From Dioscorea cayenensis subsp. rotundata (lineage: Eukaryota > Streptophyta > Magnoliopsida > Dioscoreales > Dioscoreaceae), in the NCBI RefSeq assembly GCF_009730915.1, contig NC_052489.1, positions 29,939,916 to 30,003,915 of the forward strand: a DNA stretch of 64,000 nucleotides, in the 5' to 3' direction. The position numbers and the translations under genes are program-made. How positions within the stretch are numbered: the stretch's first letter is position 1; every line of letters begins with the position of its first letter. The notes beneath the pieces are model-generated. The model saw only the letters and a program-made list of their open reading frames with translations, did no database searches and was not told the DNA's origin. Positions 42,660 through 55,912 of this stretch are shown here, one piece after another.

Positions 42660-43659
42660 NNNNNNNNNNNNNNNNNNNNNNNNNNNNNNNNNNNNNNNNN
42701 NNNNNNNNNNNNNNNNNNNNNNNNNNNNNNNNNNNNNNNNNNNNNNNNNNNNNNNNNNNNNNNNNNNNNNNNNNNNNNNNNNNNNNNNNNNNNNNNNNNN
42801 NNNNNNNNNNNNNNNNNNNNNNNNNNNNNNNNNNNNNNNNNNNNNNNNNNNNNNNNNNNNNNNNNNNNNNNNNNNNNNNNNNNNNNNNNNNNNNNNNNNN
42901 NNNNNNNNNNNNNNNNNNNNNNNNNNNNNNNNNNNNNNNNNNNNNNNNNNNNNNNNNNNNNNNNNNNNNNNNNNNNNNNNNNNNNNNNNNNNNNNNNNNN
43001 NNNNNNNNNNNNNNNNNNNNNNNNNNNNNNNNNNNNNNNNNNNNNNNNNNNNNNNNNNNNNNNNNNNNNNNNNNNNNNNNNNNNNNNNNNNNNNNNNNNN
43101 NNNNNNNNNNNNNNNNNNNNNNNNNNNNNNNNNNNNNNNNNNNNNNNNNNNNNNNNNNNNNNNNNNNNNNNNNNNNNNNNNNNNNNNNNNNNNNNNNNNN
43201 NNNNNNNNNNNNNNNNNNNNNNNNNNNNNNNNNNNNNNNNNNNNNNNNNNNNNNNNNNNNNNNNNNNNNNNNNNNNNNNNNNNNNNNNNNNNNNNNNNNN
43301 NNNNNNNNNNNNNNNNNNNNNNNNNNNNNNNNNNNNNNNNNNNNNNNNNNNNNNNNNNNNNNNNNNNNNNNNNNNNNNNNNNNNNNNNNNNNNNNNNNNN
43401 NNNNNNNNNNNNNNNNNNNNNNNNNNNNNNNNNNNNNNNNNNNNNNNNNNNNNNNNNNNNNNNNNNNNNNNNNNNNNNNNNNNNNNNNNNNNNNNNNNNN
43501 NNNNNNNNNNNNNNNNNNNNNNNNNNNNNNNNNNNNNNNNNNNNNNNNNNNNNNNNNNNNNNNNNNNNNNNNNNNNNNNNNNNNNNNNNNNNNNNNNNNN
43601 NNNNNNNNNNNNNNNNNNNNNNNNNNNNNNNNNNNNNNNNNNNNNNNNNNNNNNNNNNN
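42660..43659. other. Assembly gap of exactly 1000 N
   Basis: The run is exactly 1000 N, a placeholder length rather than a measured one. It cuts the 3' end of the AOP-like gene on the left and the 3' half of the FHA/AAA ATPase gene on the right. The missing ATPase exons alone should need more than 1 kb, so the true gap is probably several kb. Confidence 0.97.
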
Positions 43660-43732
43660 TCTCAATGGGTAAAGCATGCAGTTGATTGTTACCAATTGCA
43701 CGAAGTAATTGAAAATTATGGCTGCAGTGTAC

Positions 43733-46700
43733 CTGTGGTATCTGGATTGTAACTTTGTTGGGAAATAGCCTTGTCAGTTGCTTCATAGCCTTGGGGACTT
43801 CCTTGGTTCTATCATGCATCCTACCAAAATTATCCTGCAGATTATAAAAACCCAGCAACTTTATAACAAAACAAAAAAATGAAATCAACTGATAAAAAAA
43901 CCACCCTGCTTACAGTATTGCAGGGGAAATCAACTTCTGGTTTAGTGGTCTAAGCAGGTAAGTTTAGGGTTTAAGTTCTTGTCAATTGTCATGGAAATTC
44001 TAACAACTTAATGTAATCGCATTAGTTCCTCTAAAATTGAGATAGAAAAGAAAAAAGGACAAACAAGAAAATAATGCTGACAAGAACCCAGAACCTATCA
44101 AGCTTGCAGTTACTTGAAAGAATTAATATCACAATTCACTCCTGACAGTATAGAATCTCTTATTGTATTTACAGTTATATAATTATCAGACGATTCAGAT
44201 CCCATGTGTTTCAGTTGAAATACAACGCAAAATTTAATATAAGATCCCTACAAATGCATCCCTCAAGTCAATACAGAAAGCACATGAATTAGAACAAAAA
44301 ATAGCCAACTAATATATAAAAACTTCATAGTAATTATGACACTGATTGAGTACCGGGAAAGCAAAGTCAAGCAATGCTGTTTGATTACTCCCAAATTTTG
44401 TAAATAGCAGTCCTCCAGGATGTGTCTGCAAGAAAGAAGAATAAGAAGCTATGCATTTGGTTCAAGCTGAAACTGCTAAGAAAAATCTAAAAAGCCGATG
44501 GAAGAAATATTAGGATAAGCCAAGAATTAGTAATATAAAGCTTCACCTTCTCTTTGCGGCTGTCCAACTGAGTATGTGAGCCTATAACTAGAACACCAGC
44601 TGGAACCAACTCAAGCTTAGCTTTTAAAGATGTATATGAGTCTGTACTTCCAGACATAGACTTCTCTATGTCTTTCAGAAAAACTATCAAGGGCCCATTT
44701 TGACTTTCTTCAGATACAACCTACAGAAATAGTAAATTGTAATAGGCACACAAAACAAGAAAGAATACACCCAGAATACATTTGAACCGAACAGAAACCT
44801 CTAGTAGCTCATTAATGGCGACTCTTTCCATGTCTTCACCACCAGAATAATCCAACCGGAGTAAGTCAGCTAAAAAGGCATAAAAATAACAATCGAGAAA
44901 TTTGAGGTAAGAAACAACTCAGTAAAGAAAATAAAAGTATTCCTTCTTATAACAAAATAAATAATATACTGTTGAGAAATTTACCATTGCAAAAGAAACC
45001 ACGATCTTCTTCACAAAGACCCCCAAGGTCATTACCCTCAGGAATTTGCCTATCAAACCTCACACCAACTTTGGAAGATCCCTTTTCAAATGCAAGAACT
45101 ACTTTGCCTCGATAACCATAATTTGGACCCCTGCAGATTATTATAAAAAATGAGAGTCCACTTAGTAACACTGTAAGAACAGTTATCTAAAGTTCTCAAC
45201 TCTGGCAGACACATTTGACACGGATAATACATATAAGATTTGCAGACATACTCAATTTTGTTCTGAGTGTTGCAAAATATAGTATAGGACCCAAGGTCCC
45301 CGTCATAGACAACGCAGGAAGAGATTGGTCATTTAAATGAGTAGTCCTACATGTACCTTTTATGTCCCCTGTTTTAGTTAATTATTACATAGGCAAGATC
45401 ATAAAGTCTTCAAAATCCAACTTCCAGCATGTGTGGTTTGACTATGATAAATGATACTTGGCTTGTGCCATTAATGATCAATCACCAATTTCAGGTTAAA
45501 TCATAAGTAAATAGTAGATGAAAGTACCATCATCCTAATTTGTTTTCCTACAAGCTTCTTTAGCATGAGAAAAATAATGTGAGGATCATCACTAATATGT
45601 GTGACTAACTTCAGACAATAAGGACTGCTGTCTACAAGATTACCTTTAAAAAAAAGGTTCAAGAAAAACCAATAATATTTTGGCTTGTAGATTCATGAAG
45701 TTTATGGTATGCTTTAGGAATATTAGGTTTTGGCAAGTTATAGCACATCTAAAACATCATGTGGGAAAAGGTAATTAAGCTGCCCAAAATTCAGAGATTT
45801 GCCCTCTTACAACTCTTCATATACAAGTAAAGCAAAGGCATAAAAAAAACTGTGAAATATTCTGCCTAAGTTTTAACATAAAACGATAGGAAAAGGGAAA
45901 GAGTGCTACCTTTTCCAATAACACTACAGCTGGGTCAGATGGAACATTCTAGGCTTCTAGCTAAAAGAAAAGCAGCTTACAGATCGCATAACCAACCAAA
46001 TCAACAAATGAAGTAATTTGACTATAATAAGGTCACAATTGTGGCAGCTGCGGCCTTATATTGAAAGGGGCATTTTTGAGGAACTAATGAAGAGGAAAAA
46101 ATCAAGGTAATAGACAGTAATAACTTTGAGAGAGGCATCACCAAAAATCCTTTCCCTAAATAAAAAGAATAATTAAGTAAAACAGGGCAAATCCAGAAGC
46201 TAATAGACAGTAAAGATATTACCTCTGGGGGGTTTGCAAAGAAAACCCTGATGAGTGTAATGGACCAACATATCTTACCCGATCACCTAAGATTAACATG
46301 ATGAACACTAAATAAGTTCATAGTTCAAAAGAGAGTCAATATAACAGATGTAGAAAATATAAAATTAAGAGTTTTATCTTTCATGTCTGCAGCATTTAAA
46401 ATCAATGACAAAGCATACCTTCTTTGAAAGTATAGCTCTTTGATGTTGCACTTGATTCCTGCTTTAACAAGGATGATGAATTAAAAGGAGATGTCCCCAC
46501 AAGATCAGGGTCTACACTAGAAGTCGGCCTTTTAAATTGCAATGCATCAGCTTGAGCAGCCCTTTGCTTAGAAAGAAGGCTCGATTTCTCAATCTTACCC
46601 CCTTCTTTTAAAGACTCTGAATCCTTTGAAGATGAACCCTACAACAAATTTCCAAATTAAAAAGAATGAGACACAAAAACATTTTGAAGTTCTGCAATCA

Positions 46701-49700
46701 TCTCAGACTCCGTTGGTATAATTCCTGTTCGCATTGTAAAAATAGACAACGAAAGAAAATCTCACAGCAAAAACTTTTAGAAGAATTTGATAAATACTCA
46801 GAAAATTGGTCTCAGAGGATGGGGAGCAATGAAACTTACGCCAGGCAGCAGAAGAGAATCAATTATGAGCAGTCTAGCGTTGAAGTATTTGGCAAGTGCC
46901 TTTGTCAATGTTTCCTGATAGATTTCAGATCCTATACAAGGATTAGCAAATATAATTTGTAGTTAGAAGATCGTACAAGAATGGGGAGAACAAAGAAAGA
47001 AAGAAAGATTAGTTTTAAATTAAACTGATAAATTCAACAAACCTGTTGGGCCAGATAAGAGAACCCGTTGGCTTATAGACGAGATATCGGAAGTGTATTT
47101 TATAAACTCCTTGCATTGCAAGTGCATAAATGCAATTGATAGAAGCATGTTCTTTGTATTTTCACTGTATACCAACAGAATTGTTACAGGACATGCAGAC
47201 ACATCAGAAAAATATGCACGCATTTATTCACATGCAAACACAGTGAAAGATAAATATAACAGCACAAATAAAAGGAAAACTATGACTGTAGCCTACTTCC
47301 ACAGGGATGACTAGGTCAAGCTAATATCCAGTAGTCCAAAGCCTATAATAAGTTGATGATGTGAAGTCCACAAATCAAATAGAAAGCTATTGTGTTTTTG
47401 TTAGCAAACTAAAGTAACATGGATGATTTTTGTAAGACTCAAACAGGAATGTGAAGCAAACAGACCAATATGCTAAAACCTACAGAGACAAGATCCAAAT
47501 TTATAAGGAAGGATGCAATAAGCACACAAGCAACATGAAAGGGGGAACATCGAGTATAACTGCAACTCCTTTCTTTGCATACTATATCCCTTATTCATAT
47601 TCAAGATCTGGTAACAAGGTCATCCTTGTTCACAATAAAATTCACCAAAAGATTCACTTTGAGCTAAAACTACCAACCATAATATAAATTCTAATGGGCA
47701 AGGGTCAATTCACCAAGAGAACAGTCATTCCACAGCCAAGAATGCGGACTGATTGCGATGCCTACAAAAGATGGATCTGCCTGGACACAGATGGATACAA
47801 CAAGGACACACATTTCCCATTAAAAAAAGGGCTATCCCTCAAACATGGATGTCCGGCCACATGATTCATAGTGCATGACTGCGTACCATCAAACTTGCAC
47901 AGTAGGTCTTTTCCCTTTTTTTAAAAAAAAAAAATATTCATAATCTTCCTAAGGTTATCATCCTTGATGATTTTGTGAAAGCACAAAAAGAAAAATACAC
48001 AAGCTTTAGTATAAAATAGAAGACAAGATATGACAAAGACATAAAAGTAAAAGGCACCAAAATCTTAGAAAAAAAATTTACCTTAGATAGTATGGGAAGT
48101 TGTCAAAGGAAAACTGCAAATCACTGGGACTTAGAATCCCCTGTCTTAATCCATCCTTGAAAGCTTGACATCTACTAGCAGGTAAGCCATCTTGAGAATC
48201 AAGATCCTTAGTCGCCTCTCTTTGATCATCAAAGACTTTCAAAATGCTCCCACTCAAGTCCAAGTCAGCAGCTGATGAGCCTGCAAGCATCCGCAGAAGT
48301 GGCCTTAATTCGTATTTAGCACCAGAAAGTTTTCCGGCTTCTGAGTCAATACGAGCATCCAAACCGATGCTATTAAGGTGAAATGTATCATTGGGAGCAA
48401 AATCAGAAGCAGAAATCCCATCACCCTCATTATTTTCAGTAGGACCCTTCCTCGTTTCACCAGCGATGTCTACATCATGGATACAGCTCTCTGAAGCATC
48501 ACCAGCAGAGGGCAGGGTTGATGTTTCTGGCCCTTGCTGCATGTTCTCACCATTGGAACCTGGGGGAGGAAGAACTGATATATCCTTTTTATGGTTTGAA
48601 AGAGAGGCTAGTATTGAAGCTCCAGCAACAGCTGATGGATCTCCTGATCTGGTTTCGATATGAATTCCTTTTGGGGAAACTTGTCCTTCGGCCATGCTAA
48701 TTGAAGAAGGTAATAGTGGGGCAGTTAATTTCTCAGCTACAAGTAGATCAAAAATCTGCAAACATTAAGGAATTTTTTCTTCCATAAAAGGCAATGTTAT
48801 AAAGATCTCATGTTATCAACTGTAAAAGTCAGAATAAATATCATAATCAACTCATTAACGAAAGTGGAAAAACAGCTCAAAAGGATACATAAGAATATTT
48901 CCCTGATGAACCAAAAACAATCTCATCTCCTGCAGTGAGGACAACATTAGCATTTGGTTCCATGGTTTTTCCATTTAATTGTACAATGCCTTTGTTCCCT
49001 GAAATTTCAAGAATGGGAACTGATGCCCCTCCATGCTGACATAGATAAAGAAACATAAGCAGCAATTCATAGTCAAACAACAAGAACGTAAACAAGATGA
49101 TAAAAATTAGATACCTCGGTATGCCTCAGTTTGCATAGAACTGAAGACACAGATAAATCTTTCAAGAGTAGATTGCAGCTTCGACTTCCCACAGTGAAAG
49201 GAGATGGGTGCAAAAAAACATGAGGGTTCTGGACAAACCAAAACATAGTACAACATCACAAACCAACACAAACAAAATAACAACTGACAAAAAAACAGAT
49301 CAGGTTCTGTGTTCATTTAAAATATAAAGGGAATGAATAAGGCCACATTAAACCTGAAGCTGCAGGATGCCCACCTGCTGCTCATAAAGATAAATTATAA
49401 CATTTTGATTCTAGATGCGACTAACCATTCCAAATCAGATGTCAATATTCTTTGTACGTACACAGGATGCGCCATACACAATCGGACAATATCAGTGATA
49501 GTATTCAACAGACAACATCAGCTCAGCACATTCCATGAATCCGACAACTTACAAAATTCCTCCCACAAAATCTCAATGAACTATTCTAGAAGTTGAATTA
49601 TACCCGCATGTCGTTCTCTGGATTCCCCATATTCTAACTAATGCATGAGAGAAAGCTTGTCATTTGACCCTAAAATACCATCCACCATGACTTCTTGTTA

Positions 49701-50665
49701 TCTCATTATACAATCATTGGTGAGCATATCTGTAAATGAATTCATATTACTTCCAAAAGTTCTGTAAGAGATATTTTCACCAAAAAAGGAATGCCACACA
49801 AGAACTACAGAGACCTCCAAGAACACTAGTGAAACTAGATATGAGCAAGAAAAAAATTACTTTCTTGAATCAAAACATGTGAGAAATTAAGGCTGGAATT
49901 AAACCCTCTCATCAAGAAACGCAGTTGAGCTAAACAGAACTTTTTTATTACATCTAATGCAGTAAGAAGCAACACAAGAAACTGACTTCAAGAAATTTTT
50001 TTGAGCTGAACACCAATTGGTTATTGAAAAATCAGAACAACATGCTATCTGTTTAGAAAAAGAAAACAAGAAAAACAAGAGGATCAAACCTGCTTGAACT
50101 GGGATATAAGCCTACCCCACGCGGCCTTCGGACGAGCTTTTGCCACCTTCTTCCTCAGCAGATCCAGTGGTGCCAGAAGCTGCGCCAATTGCTCCGCCTC
50201 CGCACGGCTACACCCTAAACCCCACCACAACAAAGAAAAAAATTCAATCTTTTCCCCAAATCTCCAATCCAAACAAGAAGAACCAAAGAAATAAGCAACA
50301 ACCCACCTCGAGCCGCCACCGCTTTCTTATCCACCGACTCTCCAGGTCGTTCCTCCGGCACCACCGTTCCACCCTTACACCCCTGATTCGGATCGGCCGC
50401 TGTCGGATCAGCAGCCGGCGGATGCAAATCCATCGGCGCTTCGTTAGAATTCTCCCGATCTCCCTTCGAAGAACCTGACTCCTCCACCTACAAACCCACA
50501 CAACAAACACCTCTCAAACCTCAATCAGATCAAAACCCAGCCATACCACCACGAAAGAAGAAAAGATCGGACCTTGGAGCGCTTAGTAGCAGCGGACTGA
50601 GACGCCGGCGTAGGAGATGGTAGCGGGCGCTTTGAGGAAGCCGAGCTCCGTCGTGTCTCAACCAT
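43733..50665 (-). CDS. FHA-domain AAA-type ATPase (N-terminal 799 residues; core lost in gap)
   Basis: A large plant AAA ATPase with an N-terminal FHA domain, of the group that includes Arabidopsis AT4G02480 and AT1G02890. Exons present: 43733-43834, 44354-44425, 44547-44720, 44799-44869, 44985-45130, 46223-46286, 46419-46638, 46840-46931, 47043-47164, 48082-48755, 48889-49035, 49115-49228, 50090-50214, 50307-50487 and 50573-50665. All phases agree. Residues 1-110 are basic and disordered (MVETRRSSASSKRPLPS). The FHA domain spans about 133-222 (FTVGSRSCNLLLKD, LCKLRH, LNGKTM). A serine-rich region follows, then LLSGPTGSEIYQETLTKAL, a P-loop-like segment lacking the Walker lysine, and RVRYVGP and GYRGKVVLAFE. 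The last exon reads DNFGRMHDRTKEVPKAM. The real Walker A/B core and C terminus are missing because of the N gap. Family members are about 1,200 aa. A nuclear role with phosphothreonine binding is inferred only. Confidence 0.9.
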
Positions 50666-50743
50666 GGCTTCCGATCCGCCCTTCTCCTCACCGATCCGCT
50701 ATGCTTTCCTCGCCCGGGCGGTGGAAAAAGTATAATATCACTA

Positions 50744-50820
50744 GAGAGACAGAGAGACAGAGAGAGAAGAGCAAAGAAATGAGAAAAAGAGACAGACACA
50801 GAGAGAGAGAGAGAGAGAGC
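50744..50820. repeat. GA-rich tract upstream of the FHA/AAA ATPase
   Basis: GAGACAGAGAGACAG-type repeats ending in a pure (GA)n. Read on the minus strand it is a CT-rich stretch 80-160 bases upstream of the start codon, probably in the leader or core promoter. It resembles the tract in front of the ARP gene. Confidence 0.8.
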
Positions 50821-53575
50821 TTTTGGTGTGTTTCATTTCTATTTATATTTATATATTTTTTATTTTCAGGGATAAGATTATCATATACATTTATTTATTT
50901 ATTTTTATAAAATAAACAAAGAAAGTTCTTGAAATTAGAAATCATTTAAGAAAAAACACAAGTAGATTTTTTATTTTTTCAATTTCAAATAAATAATAAT
51001 TAGTGATTTAATTAGAAAAAATAAAAAAAGGATGATGGTGTTGTTGTCGTGTGAATGCAACAATGTGATTTTTCTAAAAAGAGTTAAAGGCTGCTGCTAC
51101 ATGTGTACTTGGGTTTGGGTTCTCTGTGGGTCTAGTCTCAATTTGTTCATGTGGAAAATGATTTCAAATTATAAACATTTTTTTTAATAATTATTTATGT
51201 GTGTACACATCCATAAAATGGTGTTAATTAACATAAATATTTCAGTAATTTAAATTTTTAATACCGGTTTAAGTTATCCTAGACATTATTAAATTAATAG
51301 ATAAATAAATATGATTTTTGTGAAGGGTATATATTCAAATTTCTTAATTATAGAAGAAAATATAATGAAGATTCAGTCAAAAGATTATTTTTCCAATAAT
51401 ATGTATAATAATAAGAGATTTTTTAATTATTATAAAGATTCTTTTTTTATAACAAAAATAGAAGGATAAAAAGAGGGGAAAATAGTCAACGTTCACATAA
51501 AAACATTAAAGATAAACTTAGGAACATCTAATCTAATCCAACATCAATTATTGATTGGATGTAGACCTGAGTGTTAAAAAAAAAAGACTATAAAAAGGGC
51601 CGACCTTTTTTTTCTTTTTCTTTTTTTTTTCTTAAATCTGAACTTGGTCCCACAAGTCAAATACATCGGAAAATATCAGCAACAACACTGCTAACATAAA
51701 AATAAAACTTAAAATTATTGAGATAATAAAATGAAACTATTCTTATAAAATAGTGAACTTGAAGAATTTTTTTTCTGATTCATGTAGATATAATTAATCC
51801 ATATAAACAGTACATCACAAATCATTTGGTAATTGAGAGTACAAGAAATTGGTATTGAATACCAAGAAAAGTACAACAAAATCAGGTGTAATTTATTAGT
51901 GATTGCTAATCATAGCGCACATGAAGTTTAAAACAGGAAAAAAAAATATTCAATCAGATTGATGCAGAAAAGGAAGTATTTGTTATGCTGGGGTCAGAAT
52001 TAATGTAAGGCCTTCTGATGCAGGGAACAAAGAAATTTCTGTTCCACATATCTCTTTATGCTTGGTTTGAAACGTCGGCCGAGTCACCAAAATGGACCCG
52101 GGACGACAATTATAAGACGGCAATAGATTTTCTGGCAGCAGGTTGGCCTAAAGGATGATAGAATTCTGCAATCAAACACAAGTGGTGACTTCGTAACGGA
52201 TGGTATGTAAACATCCCGAAGACATGAGCAAATGCACTGTCGAAAAAAGACAACATCAGTGTTATTGAACGAAGAAGCAATCAGTTTGACAGAATGTACA
52301 ATGGATGTGCTCAGATGCATAAAATTACCATGATGTTGAGTTTGGAAAAGACACAGCTCTTGGCTGAGCAGATCTGATCCAACTGTTCAACAAGCTCTGT
52401 GTCTTTTGCAGCTCATTTTGGTCAGTTTGATACTACATTGCTGACAGCATGATACTTCCATGTGACATCAAAACATGGGTCAGAAGAGGCAAAGCACATG
52501 TGAACACAAACTCCTTTGGTCGTTGGAATACATTTCAAATCTAGCTAAATTTCCAGTATTCCAGATATTTACAATCAATATAAAGCTAGGTTTTATATGC
52601 AAAAGTCGCTTGCTTTATTGCAGGCCTAACAAGTTAAGTCTTGGCTGAGCAGGTGTCTGGTTGAGAGCAAATAGACCTAAAACACTAGATATTACTCATC
52701 AACCAAATTTTAGTGCTCTAGGCTTCCAAGCATACTCTGTTAAAGCTACCAATAGTTTGTGTCACTGGCAAACATGAAGAACAGATGACAGGAGCCGAAC
52801 AATTTAATATTGTCATGGGTCAAAAATCCTGCACGCACCCATTAGTGCCCAACCTGAATAATGCATATCTAATGTCTACCAGCTGTGTCTCACAAATACA
52901 AATTCACCACATTCAAGCAGATGATACTGCATAAAATAAATGCAAGATAAAGAGGTTCACTTTTTGTGGGTGCGTAGATGAATGTTACTAGAAATAAGCC
53001 CTTACATAGACAAGTAAAAGTTAGGTCAAGTTCTGTCATCTGATAGCAGAACAACATGAATCACTTCTAATTTATCCAAGAATTTACCTTGTATACCACA
53101 CTGTTCATAATTGCTATCGCTGAAGGAGCAGTTCCAAAAGTTTTGCATATTCAGCCAAGTCTATCTTCAAATGTTATTTATTGGAATCTAATTCATTTTC
53201 CAAAAATGAAATATGGAACCCTATATCCAAACTTTCAGAGGGAAAAAGTCAATATCCAACCTGATTAACTAAGTGTTAATAAACAATAATCTATATATCA
53301 GATAAATTATTTATGGCAGAATGCCATAGTTACTAAAAAGCAATTTCTTTTCAAGGACAATAACAATGATATAAAATTCTCAGTATCTTGTTACATTTCA
53401 AAAAAACATTGTGAGATAGAATAGGTAAAAACAAATGAATCTCCATTCTAAATGAAATTCAGGATTAAAAAGAGTGGTACAATCTGATGTTTGAGAAAAA
53501 GAGAGGGGAAAAAAACCTGTGATCCTCCTTTGTCTTTTTTTCTACGTTTGTCGATCCAACATCCTTTTCTAAAAT
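50821..53575. other. Intergenic DNA, 2.75 kb
   Basis: AT-rich to about 51.9 kb, then of more balanced composition to 53.5 kb. The second part (about 52.0-53.5 kb) has no convincing protein; a 78-codon minus frame at 52084-52320 is Cys-rich and unlike any family I know. It could include a long 3' untranslated region of the minus-strand gene ending at 53576, or a non-coding transcript. No transposon ends were seen. Confidence 0.45.
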
Positions 53576-55912
53576 CTAGTCTAACAGAATGCGCAATGCT
53601 GATTCAACTTCAGCAAGTGGTTGACCAGCATAAATCCGAAGCTGTCCCTTCCTTACAACAATAAGGTTTAAGTCATCTGGCTTCAGTGTGTCCCCAAGTT
53701 CCTGAGAAATAGTCATCTTTCAGTTCTTTCAGTTACACATTAAGTTGTTTCCTACAATTCCAACAAACTACTAGCTCTGATTTCCCATATTTCAGAATGA
53801 TGTGTTTGCATATAATTTGAATAGACAGCTGGCTCATAGTTTAACATATAAAATGCATGGTGATAGAAGTTGAGAAGAAACGTTTTGAGTAAAACAGTCT
53901 TATTGTTTGTGAGTAAATGATCTCAGGGTCAGACTTTATACAGCCAACCAATGGAATTATTCTTCATGTAGCTGAACCAAAACTTGATAGTATAATCACA
54001 CATGGAAGATTCTAAAATAAGGAACACGTTCTTACTTGAATTGTCAACGGTACTACATCAGCACTGAAACCAGGCAAATCTTCAAAAAAGGACTCCAACA
54101 GATAGCAAAAGTTTGTTGCATCACGTTGATCTTGAAAAGCGATTGTATAAGATGGAGAATCCCCATCATCTGGAAGGAATTTCTTCAAGGAGTATAGACC
54201 CTTAGGGCTGTCATGATCGTTACCTCTTCGAAGAAAAATTGCCTTGGAAAGTCAAATAGAAGAAGAATACGTATCAATCACTCCTGAACAAGCGGTCCAC
54301 AATGAAATATAAGGTGCAGCTAAGCATCCACAATAAAACAATGCTCAAAAGAAGTTAAAACAAGATGCAGAAATATAAAGATAAAATGCATGACACAAGT
54401 TTACACCTGCTAAAATAAACAAAAAGGGGTAGATTTACATTCAAGCAGGCTTTTAATTATATTCCTCACAATGCATACAAGTGCAAGTCGCATACCAAAA
54501 CATATGGAAGTTTCATCCACCATGGTCTGGTTTCATCATCATTCTGGATATATTTCTTCTCAGTTGGCTTGCCTTCAAATTCTTTAACTTGTAAATTACG
54601 CATAGAATTGCCACTGATTCTCCTTGCTTCTGTAGAAGAAATTTGCCTCGCCTTCAAGGATTGAGGTTTCAGTGGTAAAGGCCTCTTTTCTGATTTCAAA
54701 ACATCTTTCGGGATATTAGCTTGCATATGATCTGTAGATTCATTAGTGGTACTACATTTTCAATACTTGCACAGTATTTGTAGCTATATCAAATGGGGAA
54801 GCAGAGCACAAAAACATTTATGCATGTATTTCATCAATTAACCCATGCTACGATAGACTTGATATCAAAGCCAAGCCGAGCACCATGGTAATCATTTACT
54901 ATCATCTATAAAAAATTAAAAAAAAAAAAAAATCAAAAGATGCAATCAAAAGAAGTAAACTTACAATCTAGTAAGATATTAATTATATATGTCAGCAGCC
55001 AGAGGATCAAAAAGTCAAGCAATAAACAGCAATTTAAAAAGGATTCCAATTAGAAAAAAATACACCAGAAAAATAAATAAAGGAAGCATTACCAACGTGG
55101 TTATCTTTCCTCTTCATTCCATTAAACCCTTGCGGTGAATCCCGAACACCTTTCGCATTAGACCCCAGAACCCCACTTCTCCTCCGACCCTTCAATCCCG
55201 AGTTTTTATCCCCATTCCTCCTCTTCCCACTAGCTTTCTCATCAGCAACAACCATGAGATTTCTCCTCTTCAACTCACTCAATCCACCACTCACCTGATT
55301 CTCACCTCCATTCCCATCATCAAACTCCTTTTTTTCATCCTCCCTCGCGACCCTGGCCATCATCCTGATCTCCAAGACCTTCTTTTCAAACTCTACCACC
55401 TCTGGAGCCACCTCTTCCCCTTTCTGAAGACCTCCATCACACCCTTTAGCCTCAACACCCAAACCTCGGTCTCCATCACTTCCCTTTTCCACACCATCCC
55501 AACCTCCTAGAAACAAGACGGCGACAACAGTCTGCACCGCGAAAATCACCATAAAACGGAGGACAATCCCGAAAATCGAACCAGGTGACAGTTCATCGGA
55601 TAGAGGAGGGAAAGGATCAGTACCAACAGTCTCTCGAGGAGAATCATGAGTGAACGATACCTGCTCCTCTTCTTCGTGGACGACAATGAGGCTGGGGGTT
55701 GGGGGTTGGACAGGAGGAGGTGAATGAAGGGGAATGAGAATTTTGCGGCGGAGGTGGTTCTTGCGCTTGGAGATGGGGTGGGGAGAGGGGAGAAAGGCCG
55801 AAGCTTTGGAGAGATGCCGGGGTTTTGGAGGGAGAGGGAGAAGCGTTGGTGGAGGCGCAGCCCCAGCCCCGGTTCGGAGCATTTGGGGAATGGATTTGGG
55901 CGGGGGTTTCAA
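53576..55912 (-). CDS. Putative plastid membrane protein with DUF3110-like domain
   Basis: Four exons: 53576-53701, 54036-54242, 54496-54731 and 55093-55912. They give 462 aa with consistent phases. The N terminus (1-75) is Pro/Ser/Arg-rich with few acids, like a transit peptide. One hydrophobic segment at about 112-137 (SIFGIVLRFMVIFAVQTVV) should span a membrane. A charged, low-complexity region follows (140-320). The C-terminal third (about 353-460) reads GLYSLKKFLPDDG, YTIAFQDQRDATNFCYLLES and ELGDTLKPDDLNL. This matches the layout of DUF3110 of cyanobacteria and plastids (GIHTI...VLMFESEDDATRFALMLEAQ...). The biochemical function of that domain is unknown. The presence of a cyanobacterial-type domain, a transit peptide and one membrane helix points to the chloroplast envelope or thylakoid; this is inference. 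Confidence 0.75.

Noticed and set aside
42545-43888. Long open frames (345-447 codons) across 42.5-43.9 kb on both strands
   Set aside because: They consist almost entirely of N bases from the assembly gap; only their ends are real sequence, which belongs to exon 3 of the oxygenase and the last visible ATPase exon.
52084-52320. 78-codon Cys-containing minus frame as a secreted peptide
   Set aside because: No signal peptide of normal form, no conserved Cys spacing and no splice or start context; probably chance.
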